From contig JACJYB010000001.1 of assembly GCA_020636355.1 (NCBI GenBank), positions 186,001 through 250,000 on the forward strand: a stretch of 64,000 nt of DNA. The letters run 5' to 3'. The notes below the pieces were generated by a model. That model was not told the DNA's origin and did not search any database. It worked only from the letters and a program-made list of their open reading frames with translations. Shown here one piece after another: positions 26,317-35,520 of this stretch. The first letter of the stretch is position 1. The number at the start of each line of letters is the position of its first letter. This stretch comes from Lewinellaceae bacterium. GTDB lineage: Bacteria; Bacteroidota; Bacteroidia; Chitinophagales; Saprospiraceae. The translations under genes and the position numbers were made by a program.

Positions 26317-27477
26317 TTAACGCGCCGCGAGACCAACTGCTGACGCCGGGAGATGCCCGATATTGCCCAGGTTCGTCAGGCTACCGTCATGATTAACCTT
26401 GAACATGGTCAGGTTGTCGTCGTTGGCATTCAAAATGTACAAGTATTGGGAATTGCGGCTCATGGCCATATCCAGCGGACCGGCACCGGTCATTCCGGTG
26501 ATTCCGGACGCATTCAACAACTCGATGGCGCCATCGGAACCCACCCGGTAGCCGCTGACGTTGTTGGAGCCAAAATTGGTGGTGTACGCATACTTGCCGT
26601 TGTCAGTAACCGCCACCCAGCAAGCAGCAGTCTGATGGGTGTAAACCGGGCCGTTGATCGTCGATACACTGCCGGAAATACCCAGTTGATAAGAAGACAT
26701 GGCACTCCCGTTGGGTGCTCCGCCAAATGCTTCGGAGACGATGATCCGGTTCTGTTGCGTAAAGCCAAATCCAAATGGCGTCATCCCGGCAGACGGATAA
26801 GAGGAAGGCGCGGAGGCTATCCCTTCCTTGTTAACCTTGTAGACGGTGAGCATATTGGATGCTTTTTCCGAAACGACAAGGTAGGTTCCCCAGGGGTTAA
26901 ACGAGATCTGACCCGGCGCTACTCCGCTGGAGCTCAGGGGCTGCATCGATCCTTCGATGTAGGACAATTCACCTTGCGGACTAATATCAAATCCGGCAAT
27001 ATTTCCGTCACCCCCGGCATTCACAACATAGAGGATATCCTTATAGGCGGTCACGCTGATAGGCATGGTCCCTTTGGAATCCGCACTTCCAATCAATTGC
27101 AATTTGGAGCCGTTAATGATGAATGAAGTAATGGTGTTGGATCCGGCATTAACCGCGAATAGAAAGTGACCATGAACGATGATGGCTCCCTGCGACCCCA
27201 GACCACCTGAATTCCCACTACCTCCGGTTGGATAGGAGCGGTAGGGCTGCAGGAATCCGCGGGAATCGCGGCTGAAGACAATGACTTCATTCCCCGAAGC
27301 ATCATTGGACATGGTATATACCTGTCCGGTACCAATTGAAGCGTAGCCGCTGCGGGTTTCCAGCGATGCATCCGTGGCACTATTCGGTACGAGTTCGTCT
27401 TTCTGACAAGCAGTAAATAAAAAGATTAACATGGTGAATAATGACCATGATGAAAAGATTAACTTTTTCATTTTCAT
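26317..27477 (-). CDS. Seven-bladed beta-propeller lipoprotein, lactonase-like
   Basis: 386 residues. Lipoprotein signal (FLFTACQKD). The rest is a propeller of the 6-phosphogluconolactonase/YncE type: repeated strands such as GHFLFAVNAGSNTITSFIINGSKLQLIGS, DILYVVNAGGDGNIAGFDI, GTYLVVSEKASNMLTVYKV, KYAYTTNFGSNNVSGYRVGSDG and QYLYILNANDDNLTMFKVNHDGSL. Exported and lipid-anchored, so a housekeeping pentose-phosphate role is unlikely; ligand unknown. Followed by its own terminator. Confidence 0.85.
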   Translation of the reverse strand: MKMKKLIFSSWSLFTMLIFLFTACQKDELVPNSATDASLETRSGYASIGTGQVYTMSNDASGNEVIVFSRDSRGFLQPYRSYPTGGSGNSGGLGSQGAIIVHGHFLFAVNAGSNTITSFIINGSKLQLIGSADSKGTMPISVTAYKDILYVVNAGGDGNIAGFDISPQGELSYIEGSMQPLSSSGVAPGQISFNPWGTYLVVSEKASNMLTVYKVNKEGIASAPSSYPSAGMTPFGFGFTQQNRIIVSEAFGGAPNGSAMSSYQLGISGSVSTINGPVYTHQTAACWVAVTDNGKYAYTTNFGSNNVSGYRVGSDGAIELLNASGITGMTGAGPLDMAMSRNSQYLYILNANDDNLTMFKVNHDGSLTNLGNIGHLPASAVGLAAR

Positions 27478-27694
27478 TGGTTTAAATTGATTTGAAGAAT
27501 ATTAGAAGAACTGCGATCCTGGCTTCGTATTGTCAGGGAGACGCGGAAACCAGGGAATTGGTCGGGTTGCGGACTTATATGGTATGAGTCCTGGGGTGCG
27601 CTCCTGAGAAACCAGGGAATGAAGTCGGCTTTTGCTTAGAAGTACGTGATTAATCCATTAATTTAGGGTCTTGATCGTGAATTGTGGCACAGCA

Positions 27695-27712
27695 ATTTAG
27701 GTTCTCCTAAAT
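27695..27712. promoter_or_regulatory. Perfect palindrome upstream of the 148-residue membrane protein
   Basis: ATTTAGG-TTCT-CCTAAAT, 27 bases before the ATG at 27740. Short stem and no T-run, so an operator is more likely than a terminator. Confidence 0.35.
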
Positions 27713-27739
27713 AGAATCACTTCTTAACGAAAGATCACA

Positions 27740-28186
27740 ATGAGGTTCAATTCCAATTTCTGGGTCGGTATGATCGTCATGGTTCTGATGGTAATCGGCC
27801 TGTTCTTTATTGCCCGGGGGATATTTACTATCCTGACCTGGGTGGCCCCCATTCTTTTTATTCTGACCCTGATCCTGCGGTATAAAGTGGTGGTCGGGTA
27901 CCTTAAGATGCTCTGGGACTTGTTGAAGCAAAATCCTATCATGGGCATTGTTGCCATCATCCTAACGGTGGTTGGTTTCCCAATCGTCGCCTTCGTACTT
28001 TTCGCCAAGGCTATGCTGGATCGCAAAGTGGATCAAATGTCGCGTGCTGAGCGTGAAGCTGTGGAAGGGAAGTTGGCGGATTACGAAATCCTGGATGACG
28101 ATAAGCCCGATTCATTTGAATTACCGCAGATGGATAAAAAGCAAAAATCCTCGCCCTACGACCGTTATTTTGAGAATGAATCCTGA
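27740..28186 (+). CDS. Small membrane protein of unknown function
   Basis: 148 residues. Two or three hydrophobic segments (about 7-45 and 70-95), then a charged cytoplasmic tail (LDRKVDQMSRAEREAVEGKLADYEILDDDKPDSFELPQMDKKQKSSPYDRYFENES). No known family recognised. It ends 6 bases before the TTG start of the glycosyltransferase gene, so the two are co-transcribed and may work together at the membrane. Confidence 0.72.
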   Translation: MRFNSNFWVGMIVMVLMVIGLFFIARGIFTILTWVAPILFILTLILRYKVVVGYLKMLWDLLKQNPIMGIVAIILTVVGFPIVAFVLFAKAMLDRKVDQMSRAEREAVEGKLADYEILDDDKPDSFELPQMDKKQKSSPYDRYFENES

Positions 28187-28192
28187 CCCAGC

Positions 28193-29314
28193 TTGACTTT
28201 TCTCTTTTTTCTCTGTCTGATTTTACTCGTCGTATACCTTTGGTTTGTCGGCAAGCTGATGCGTGTGGTGCCAGCCTTACGCCGGCAAGAAACGCAGCCG
28301 ACTACGGAGAGGACGAGTCTTACGGTGCTCATTCCTTTCCGAAATGAAATTGCCCGGCTTCCTGGCTTGCTGGATGCCCTGGCCCGGCAGGAAATACCGG
28401 CCGGCTGGCAGGTCAATTACTTCTGGATCAATGACCACTCGACGGATGGGGGCGACGCTTTCCTGAGGGAACAGATCAGCCCGAAAGACCACCGTTTAAT
28501 CGATTTGCCGGAGTCTAGGGTTGGAAAGAAGGCAGCCCTACAGGCCGGCTTACAGGAATCGTCCGCCGAATGGCTCCTTTGTACCGATGCAGATACCCTT
28601 CCAGGCCCGGGATGGATCCGGCAGATGGTCTGCTGGGCCGTGTTAAAGAATTGGCAATTTGCTACGGGAGGTGTGGTGCTAACGGGAAATGCTATGGTCC
28701 AGCGACTACAACACTGGGATATGGTGGCGATGATGGCCATCACCTGGTTGGGGTGGGAGCGGGGATGGTGGCTGTTGGCTAACGGAGCATCTCTCCTCCT
28801 GACGCGGGAAGCAGCAATAAGGGCCGGAGGTTGGCGTCAGGAATCGCTGGCCAGCGGGGATGATTTGTTTCTCGTCCGGCGATTGCATGAACAGGGATAT
28901 GCCGGAGGATTTGTAGCTGATCGCAGCGCGTTCGTCAGGACTCCTGCGATGAAATCCTGGTCTGCATTGCTGGTACAACGGAAGCGATGGGCTACGAAAT
29001 TACGTGCTTTGCCAGGATGGGGGATATGGGTGTTAGGCGCATTTCTGTTAGTTGTCGCCTGGATGCCCTGGCTGCTCATGGTTGCGGGAATAGCCTGGAA
29101 GCCGGTGCTGGCACTTGCTGGATGCCTCCTCCTGGGGATAAAATGGTTTTGGGATACCTGGTTGCTCCGTATGCTGGGAAAAATTACGGACCGACCCATC
29201 TCATGGGTGGAAAGTCTATGGCTTCAACCCATGCATGCCCTATTACTATTGATTAGTGCCGGGTATAGCATTGCAGGTAAGCAATACCAATGGAAAGATC
29301 GCCGGGTCCAATAA
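28193..29314 (+). CDS. Family 2 glycosyltransferase, membrane-bound
   Basis: 373 residues. The start is a TTG: the preceding gene's TGA (28184-28186) is in the same frame, and the TTG is needed to include the first membrane helix (FLFFLCLILLVVYLWFVG). Catalytic GT-A core: TSLTVLIPFRNE, WINDHSTDGG, the DxD motif CTDADTLPGPGW, and RKRWATKLR as the Q/RxxRW-like motif. Two or three C-terminal helices follow. Acceptor and sugar cannot be told. Ends at a bidirectional terminator. Confidence 0.9.
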   Translation: MTFLFFLCLILLVVYLWFVGKLMRVVPALRRQETQPTTERTSLTVLIPFRNEIARLPGLLDALARQEIPAGWQVNYFWINDHSTDGGDAFLREQISPKDHRLIDLPESRVGKKAALQAGLQESSAEWLLCTDADTLPGPGWIRQMVCWAVLKNWQFATGGVVLTGNAMVQRLQHWDMVAMMAITWLGWERGWWLLANGASLLLTREAAIRAGGWRQESLASGDDLFLVRRLHEQGYAGGFVADRSAFVRTPAMKSWSALLVQRKRWATKLRALPGWGIWVLGAFLLVVAWMPWLLMVAGIAWKPVLALAGCLLLGIKWFWDTWLLRMLGKITDRPISWVESLWLQPMHALLLLISAGYSIAGKQYQWKDRRVQ

Positions 29315-29346
29315 AAAAAGCCGCTATCTGAAGGATAACGGCTTTT
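29313..29346. terminator. Bidirectional terminator between glycosyltransferase and rpmA genes
   Basis: AGCCGCTATC (29319-29328), 5-base loop, GATAACGGCT (29334-29343): 10-bp stem with one mismatch. A run of seven A on the left gives the U-tract for the minus-strand transcript; TTTT on the right serves the plus strand. Confidence 0.75.
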
Positions 29347-29368
29347 GTATGCTTTGCTGGCTGTTCGA

Positions 29369-30010
29369 TCAGCCCATTAATTCTTTGGCTTGTGCTGCCC
29401 ATTCGTCGCGTTCTGCACGACCTTTGAAAGCGGTGATCAGGTTATCTACCAGATCATATTCTGCTTTGGACATCTTACTGACCTGTGCAAAGGTATAGAT
29501 ACCGATGGAATTCAACATTTCCTCCAGTTTCGGTCCTACGCCCTTGATCTTTTTCAGATCGTCTTTTTCGTCCGCACTGGCAGTCCCTACGGCACTAAGA
29601 AGGGATGCTTTACCTGCTTCGGTATCAAATGCTTCTTCTTCAGCGGTCGCAGCCTCCTGGGTAACCACCGGTTCTTCTTTGGCAACCGGGGCTTTTGGTT
29701 CCGCCTTCGGTGCTTTTTCTACGGCGGCTGCAGGTGCTACGGTTTCAGCCACTTCCTCGAAAGGAACGATGTTTACAAACGTCCTGTCGAGGCGACGGGT
29801 TATAAATTCAACGGTACCATCGGTGAGAGCAAACAAGGTATGATCTCTTCCGATTCCGACGTTGATACCCGGATGAAATTTGGTTCCGCGTTGACGTACG
29901 ATGATGTTTCCGGCAAGTGCCAACTGGCCTCCGAATAATTTTACACCCAGGCGTTTGCTTTTACTATCGCGCCCGTTGTCCGTACTACCAACTCCTTTTT
30001 TATGAGCCAT
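29369..30010 (-). CDS. rpmA: Ribosomal protein L27 fused to a linker and helix-hairpin-helix domain
   Basis: 213 residues, whereas L27 is normally about 85. Residues 1-84 are an intact L27 (MAHKKGVGSTDNGRDSKSKR...GTKFHPGINVGIGRDHTLFALTDG). Residues ~88-147 are a low-complexity Ala/Pro/Glu/Lys linker. Residues ~149-195 form a helix-hairpin-helix unit (DDLKKIKGVGPKLEEMLNSIGIYTFAQVSKMS), followed by GRAERDEWAAQAKELM, the ending commonly seen on such HHH domains. There is no stop or frameshift between the parts. The L21 gene directly upstream is of normal length. The tail may contact rRNA or another nucleic acid; that is inference. Confidence 0.93.
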   Translation of the reverse strand: MAHKKGVGSTDNGRDSKSKRLGVKLFGGQLALAGNIIVRQRGTKFHPGINVGIGRDHTLFALTDGTVEFITRRLDRTFVNIVPFEEVAETVAPAAAVEKAPKAEPKAPVAKEEPVVTQEAATAEEEAFDTEAGKASLLSAVGTASADEKDDLKKIKGVGPKLEEMLNSIGIYTFAQVSKMSKAEYDLVDNLITAFKGRAERDEWAAQAKELMG

Positions 30011-30022
30011 GCTTGTTTGCTT

Positions 30023-30331
30023 TTATGCGTTGATGGAATTGATCTTAATTTTGGTAAACTGCTGGCGGTGACCATTTTTTACCCGATAGCCTTTCCGGCG
30101 TTTCTTTTTAAAGACAATGACTTTGTCTCCTTTTGCGTGGTCAATGACAGTAGCTTCTACCTTGGCATTCAGAAAAGGTGCACCCACCTCCACTTTTTCA
30201 CCGCGGTCTACTAACAGGACCTCGTCAAATTGTACTTTACTACCGGCTTCTCCGCCCAGGTGGTGCACAAAAATTTCCTGCCCTTCCTGAACTTTGAATT
30301 GCTGGCCGGCAATGTTCACAATAGCGTACAT
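30023..30331 (-). CDS. rplU: 50S ribosomal protein L21
   Basis: 102 residues, normal length. MYAIVNIAGQQFKVQEGQEIFVHHL at the start and KVIVFKKKRRKGYRVKNGHRQQFTKIKI at the end are L21 signatures. First gene of the rplU-rpmA pair, 12 bases before rpmA, behind a near-perfect Bacteroidota promoter. Confidence 0.97.
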   Translation of the reverse strand: MYAIVNIAGQQFKVQEGQEIFVHHLGGEAGSKVQFDEVLLVDRGEKVEVGAPFLNAKVEATVIDHAKGDKVIVFKKKRRKGYRVKNGHRQQFTKIKINSINA

Positions 30332-30367
30332 AATTTGATGGTTTTTACAATCCAGTTAAACGGAGGG

Positions 30368-30398
30368 CAAAGATAGCACCTTTTCATGGATTAGCAAA
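30368..30398 (-). promoter_or_regulatory. Bacteroidota-type promoter of rplU-rpmA
   Basis: On the minus strand TTTG (30398-30395), 19 bases, TATCTTTG (30375-30368): exact match to the -33/-7 consensus of the Bacteroidota primary sigma factor, about 37 bases before the rplU start. Confidence 0.85.
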
Positions 30399-30428
30399 TA
30401 AAAAATTAACATTAGCGTGTAGTTTCCT

Positions 30429-31676
30429 TTAGATCAAATCTCTTAACCGGAAGGTCTTCTCCATCCGTTCTCCATTGCGTTCTATGGTTACTTTTATTTT
30501 TTTGCCCGGTCGTTTCATCAACATCCGATTGATGGAGGTCAGGTCAAAAAGAGAGGCTGGGAGTCCCCGTATTTTCAGGATCAAATCGCCTTCCCGGATA
30601 TCGGCTTCCTCGGCCGGACTGCCCGGAATGATGGTATTTACATAAAAATCTTTCAGGTTGTGGCCAATGGCATAGATCAGCATACCGCTGCGGTCGTAGT
30701 TGAATTTCTGTTTGTAACTACGCGTTGGCTTCAGGTACAAAACTGAGTCCGGATAATCTATGATCACATCAAAACGGCGCAATACCTGATTGCCCAGGAT
30801 CCCATTCCGTTCGTTGTTTTGCGTGAAAATCTGACTGGCGGAATCCAGCCGCTGAAAGCTGGCCAATACATTGGTGAATTCCAGGTTGCTGGGTAAGTCC
30901 AGCTGTTTAATCCGACCCATGTAGCCCAGAAGGTATCCTCCCAGCCCTTTGCCCAGTTGACCCAGGATGGTTTTCTCCGGTATGCTCAGGTTGGGATGCG
31001 TATTGGCATACAGCAGGAGAGGAATGCCGGATCCGGTGTCCATAAGCAGTGAAACGGGGACGCGTGCGTTGTTTTCCAGCGTCACAGTAGCATTAAGCAG
31101 CGGTTTTGCTTCCTTGAGGCGTAGGGGGATGCGGTGATAATGTGACCCTGGTTCCTGGAAATGCTCCTTTTTGGTCAATGTTAAAATCTGCTTGCGGTAA
31201 TCGATTTGGGTCACGTAGTGCTTAAAAGCGTCTCCTCCCAGGATACCGTCGATGAAGATACCGGTCAATTCATCCAACTGGAAATAATCTTCTTCAAAGA
31301 TGAGGATGTCTTTCCGGACTTTAATGCGTCCGGGAATATCAACGGTGATGTTCTGGGCTACCAGCGCATACAGCTCCTGGCTGAGGTCTGCGCCCAGGAT
31401 GGGGATCCGGCGCAGGTAAGGGATCCGCAGGATGTCCGAATACTCCTTTTTAAATAACAGCGTATACTGGGCGCCGGTATCAAATATGAAATGGAGCGGC
31501 AGAATACCGTTTAAACGGACGTTAATGATAATAAAATTGTGCTTGAGTTCAAATGGGATCTTAACCGACGACTGGCCTTGCAATAAGTCAAAGTTGATGT
31601 TCTGCACATACCCTGCAGTGGCGCTCAACAAGCCATAAAATAAAAAGACCAGGCGCTTTATTAAGTTTGCAGTCAT
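30429..31676 (-). CDS. Retropepsin-like aspartyl protease with PDZ domain
   Basis: 415 residues with a signal peptide (to about residue 24, SATAGYVQN). Two aspartyl-protease halves each with a DTG triad: FIFDTGAQYTLL (about 65) and LLMDTGSGIPLLL (about 212). A C-terminal PDZ domain (about 325-410; YVNTIIPGSPAEEADIREGDLILKIRGLPA...ERNGERMEKTFRLRDL). The family is predicted to be periplasmic single-chain aspartic proteases; peptide binding by PDZ is general knowledge. It has its own transcription unit, divergent from the permease. Confidence 0.88.
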   Translation of the reverse strand: MTANLIKRLVFLFYGLLSATAGYVQNINFDLLQGQSSVKIPFELKHNFIIINVRLNGILPLHFIFDTGAQYTLLFKKEYSDILRIPYLRRIPILGADLSQELYALVAQNITVDIPGRIKVRKDILIFEEDYFQLDELTGIFIDGILGGDAFKHYVTQIDYRKQILTLTKKEHFQEPGSHYHRIPLRLKEAKPLLNATVTLENNARVPVSLLMDTGSGIPLLLYANTHPNLSIPEKTILGQLGKGLGGYLLGYMGRIKQLDLPSNLEFTNVLASFQRLDSASQIFTQNNERNGILGNQVLRRFDVIIDYPDSVLYLKPTRSYKQKFNYDRSGMLIYAIGHNLKDFYVNTIIPGSPAEEADIREGDLILKIRGLPASLFDLTSINRMLMKRPGKKIKVTIERNGERMEKTFRLRDLI

Positions 31677-31757
31677 ACAGCGGATCAGGGTTACCGGTGG
31701 TCCTAATCTGGTTTTCTATAAAAGATAACGTTTTTGCTGGCTTATTGATTGAGATTC

Positions 31758-33071
31758 ATGGCGGATTTAAAAAAAGAATTGACCCTTTTTAGTTTGACCA
31801 TGGTCGCGGTTGGATCCTGTATAGGGTCCGGAATCTTCATCACACCGGCTGAAATAGCGCAATACCTGGGCAATAGTCATCAGATCCTGTTGGTTTGGCT
31901 GATTGGTGGGGTTATCTCACTAACCGGAGCCCTCACGTTTGCAGAACTAGGAGGCTTATTCCAGGATGCCGGGGGCGTGTTCATCTACCTGAAGGCTGCC
32001 TATGGTCGGCTCGTTGCCTTCCTCTACGGATGGGTCATTTTAACGGTGGTTACCTCCGGCGCCCTGGCCGCATTAAGTGTGGCTTTCGCCCGTTTCCTTC
32101 AGTTTGTTTGGCCATTTCCGAACGCATTTCGCCCCTGGATAGCGGTCATCGTCCTGGCCCTGCTGACTGTCGTCAATATCCTGGGGGTTAAAATGGGCGA
32201 GTGGGTATCCAACATATTTACCAGTCTGAAATTAATCGGTATGCTGGTCATTGTGGCCATAGCGCTGGCGATGGGCACCGAGCATCCATTCGCTGGGACC
32301 TCCGTGACGGCTGCTTTCGAACCATTCAGCTTTACGGCGTTTGGAGGTGCACTCATCGGCGTGCTGTGGTCCTACGGCGGTTGGTACCATGCATCCTTCC
32401 TGGCCGGCGAAGCTAAAAATCCGCAGCGCAATGTGCCAAGGGCCATGGTATTCGGAGCGTTGATTGTCACGGCCATGTATGTACTTACTAACCTGGCATA
32501 CCTTTACCTATTGCCGGTCAGCCGTATGGCAGGCTCCGCCGCTATCGCCGCCGATGCCGTAGAGTCGGTTTTAAAAATTGGAGGCTTTCTGGTTGCATTG
32601 ATCATCGTACTTTCCATATTTGGAACCATTTCTATCTATACATTAAGTGCGCCGCGCGTCTATTTTGCGATGGCCAAAAGCAAGGTGTTTTTTCCGGGAT
32701 TGGCCTACATACACCCCAAATACCGTACGCCCGTGCGTGCTATTCTATTACAGTCTTCCTGGGCGATCGTTCTGGTGCTGTTTTGGCAGACTTTTGAAAA
32801 CCTGATCGCTTAAGTCGTCTTTATGGATTGGATCTTTATGATTCTGGGCGCGTTAAGCATCTTCATTTTCCGCCGGACTATGCCTGATACCCCAAGACCT
32901 TACCGGACCACCTGGTTTCCGGTTACCCCTCTTGTTTTTATTGGTATTTCCACCTGGTTCGTGGGTAATATGCTCTTTGAAAAACCCATCCAGGCTCTGT
33001 TTGGTGGCGTCTTGTTACTGCTGGGTTTGCCTTTATTTGTATGGTTTACCCGCCATGCGAATGCCGGTTGA
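31758..33071 (+). pseudogene. Amino-acid permease (APC superfamily) interrupted by one in-frame stop
   Basis: The frame from the ATG at 31758 (a TTG lies at 31749) encodes an APC/LAT-type permease: VAVGSCIGSGIFITPAEIAQYLG in helix 1, GALTFAELGGLFQDAGGVFIYLKAAYG, and SYGGWYHASFLAGEAKNPQRNVP. After ENLIA it meets TAA at 32811-32813, then continues in the same frame as VVFMDWIFMILGALSIFIFRRTMPD... to 33071, which is the expected last helices of such permeases. At this place relatives usually have a tyrosine (LIAYVVFMDW), so a single TAT/TAC to TAA change explains it. Unless the stop is read through or is a sequencing error, the gene is inactive. Confidence 0.82.
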
Positions 33072-33082
33072 AATAGTCGCTT

Positions 33083-34309
33083 TTAATGCAATGGCATGAT
33101 CCGGACGCTGGTTAGGTACGGATTGGTGAACGAAACCTGCTCACCGGCCGCCTTGCCGGGTATGGGGAAAAGACGGGCTGACAGCGCCTTATTTTCGTAT
33201 TTTAAGGAAAGGGAGGCGACATCCTGTAATAGACGACCTAATTCATCGACAGTTGTTTCACCGGCTAAGGGAACCACGTCGAGACCCGTGCCACTCACCG
33301 CCGAGAACAGCAACAGATCCTGGACGGTATAGCGGTTTTCACTGGCACGCCGGGCAAGGACAGGATCTTCAATCACAGGAAGCATCAATCCGCAATAGCC
33401 GACGCGCCGCAAATCCAGGTTTTTGATGGTCGTTGTGATCAGACTGCAGGCACTCATGGTGGAGGCAGCGCCGAATGGCTCTTTAGTCAGTGCTTCTATG
33501 CCCTCGCCAATACTGGCATTCAGTCCGGGTGCCGGAGAGGTGTCGATGCCATCATAAGGCCAGCCATATTCTCGGCTGACGGCCAGGGCAATGTGCTCTA
33601 CTGGCTGGAGTTTTGATTCCATGGCTTTGGTGAGCAAGGGGACGGCATCCTCCCAGCTGCAACTGGAAAAGATGTCCCGGATAATGTTCGGTGTTTCGCA
33701 TCCGATGGCGAAGCTGCGTTCTCCCTGATGAAAACCAGCCGGGAAGAATGGAATCCCGCCCGGACAATTAGCTAGCGCAGCAAAACGGAAGTTGCCTTCA
33801 CCTCCATCGGAAGTCCTGGCAATCGCCTGAATTATTTCTGCCGAGCAGCGTATGGATGCAGGATAAATTCCAACTCCGCGCTGTGAGATCGGTAGTGTAA
33901 AACTGATTGACTGGGTTTGGGCGATGATTTCGGTAGCCAATTTTATTGCTGAAACTTCGTAGGTATCGGCGGGGAGCAGCCACCCCATTCCTAGGACTAT
34001 GTTTTCCTGCTGTGCCAAGTGATCCAGGGTCATCAGTTTTTGCAGGAATTCCGCATCGGTTTCATTTTTTCGCAGGAGAAATAAATGCTGGGTGGTAATG
34101 CGAATGGTCTGGACCGTATAACCTGCTGACTGGTATTGTTCGCGGGCCTTTTTCAGAAATTGGATGGCTTCCCGGAGGGTTGCCGTGTCATCCGCGCGCT
34201 GGAGGGTAACTCCAGCAGTGATGGTGCGAATGGCAAAAGAACTATGCGTTTGTGCCATCGTCGAGGCTACCAGGCCAAGGTAAAAGATCGTAAACCAATA
34301 AAATTTCAT
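33083..34309 (-). CDS. DUF711 (UPF0210) family protein with signal peptide
   Basis: 408 residues. After a signal peptide (MKFYWFTIFYLGLVASTMAQ) the protein follows DUF711: FAIRTITAGVTLQ, VGIYPASIRC, YDGIDTSPAPGLN, RVGYCGLMLPVIEDPVLARR, SGTGLDVVPLAGET and SARLFPIPGKAAGEQ. Known DUF711 proteins are usually cytosolic and of unclear function, with a fold related to glycyl-radical enzymes; the export signal here is unusual. It converges on the permease pseudogene, 11 bases away. Confidence 0.83.
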   Translation of the reverse strand: MKFYWFTIFYLGLVASTMAQTHSSFAIRTITAGVTLQRADDTATLREAIQFLKKAREQYQSAGYTVQTIRITTQHLFLLRKNETDAEFLQKLMTLDHLAQQENIVLGMGWLLPADTYEVSAIKLATEIIAQTQSISFTLPISQRGVGIYPASIRCSAEIIQAIARTSDGGEGNFRFAALANCPGGIPFFPAGFHQGERSFAIGCETPNIIRDIFSSCSWEDAVPLLTKAMESKLQPVEHIALAVSREYGWPYDGIDTSPAPGLNASIGEGIEALTKEPFGAASTMSACSLITTTIKNLDLRRVGYCGLMLPVIEDPVLARRASENRYTVQDLLLFSAVSGTGLDVVPLAGETTVDELGRLLQDVASLSLKYENKALSARLFPIPGKAAGEQVSFTNPYLTSVRIMPLH

Positions 34310-34436
34310 GCCTTCAGGGATTTGGTCTGGAAGTTACGGATTTGGTGTGTCGGGATGCATTCCCTGACGAGAAGATTCTGAAAACCGAAGCCTAATGCAT
34401 GAATTTAAGGCTGAGCAATGGGCAAGGATTCATGGT

Positions 34437-35354
34437 TTAGGTCTTAATCGCCAGTTCGGGGCTTTTTTTTCGTGACCAGTAATTAGCCACCAAAAAACTG
34501 GAAATGAGATCGTAGACACCCCACCAGGCTGCGACCAGGATCATCCCTCCCAACTCGGGAAAGAAATTAAAAATTAACACCAACCCCAATCCGCTGTTTT
34601 GCACCCCCGTTTCCAGCGAAATTGCGCGTGCATCCGCTTCCGGGAGCCGGTTTAACTTAGCGAAATAATAGCCCTGAACCATAGCCAACGAATTGTGGAA
34701 AAAGACCAGGCCGAGGACGATGTACAGATAGTTTTTTATGGCGGCAATATTTCCCAGGAGGGCAAATACAATAAATCCGAAGAAGATAAGCAGTGAAAGT
34801 CTTTTGACCCAGGCCCTGATGCGAGCGGTGAGTCCGGGCAGGTAATAATGCATGGTCATGCCGATAATCAGGGGAACCAGGATCAACTGGAAAATGATTT
34901 TAACCATATCCCAGGCATTTACTTTGATCTGGTGGAGCAACGGTTGTGTATCCGGAAGGAAATAAGCCCAGCCTTCAAAACTGAAAGGCGTGACAAAGAT
35001 GGCGGCCAGCGTGACTATGGAGGTCATGGTCACCGACAACGCAGCATTACCCTTCGCCAGATGCGTCGCGAAATTGGAAATATTCCCTCCCGGACATACG
35101 CCGACCAGGAGCATACCCAACGCAATGCTCGGAGCGGGTCCCCAGACCTTGATGATCAGTATGGTTAAGATGGGTAGCAAAATCAATTGGGAGGTTAAAC
35201 CTACCACCGTGCTCTTAGGAAATTTGACCACGCGCTTGAAATCATCAATGGTCATATCCAGGGCAACCCCGAACATGAGGAACCCCAGACAGATATTCAT
35301 GAAGGTCAGCTGATCCTGACTAAAGTTGATCCGGATCGAATCCACATCGATCAT
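34437..35354 (-). CDS. Bile acid:sodium symporter (BASS/SBF) family transporter
   Basis: 305 residues with about nine hydrophobic helices. LGFLMFGVALDMTIDDFKRVVKFPK and GMLLVGVCPGGNISNFATHLAKGNAALSVTMTS are hallmarks of the family (the crossing helices that bind sodium), and ALETGVQNSGLGL-like SLETGVQNSGLGLVLIF is also present. Members carry organic anions with sodium. The gene is not tightly linked to its neighbours, so substrate is unknown. Confidence 0.92.
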   Translation of the reverse strand: MIDVDSIRINFSQDQLTFMNICLGFLMFGVALDMTIDDFKRVVKFPKSTVVGLTSQLILLPILTILIIKVWGPAPSIALGMLLVGVCPGGNISNFATHLAKGNAALSVTMTSIVTLAAIFVTPFSFEGWAYFLPDTQPLLHQIKVNAWDMVKIIFQLILVPLIIGMTMHYYLPGLTARIRAWVKRLSLLIFFGFIVFALLGNIAAIKNYLYIVLGLVFFHNSLAMVQGYYFAKLNRLPEADARAISLETGVQNSGLGLVLIFNFFPELGGMILVAAWWGVYDLISSFLVANYWSRKKSPELAIKT

Positions 35355-35520
35355 CCTGGTACGGTTTGTTCAGACAAGATATAATTTAAAATGCAATGAT
35401 GGACCTATGCTGTCCAGGTGAAGCTTTCGGCTTAATTCCCGGCTAAATCGGCATTAAAAACAAACTAGCCAGACTTTTATCCGGCTGATTCTGATTAAAT
35501 TAGTAGTAAATCCCTGGTAA

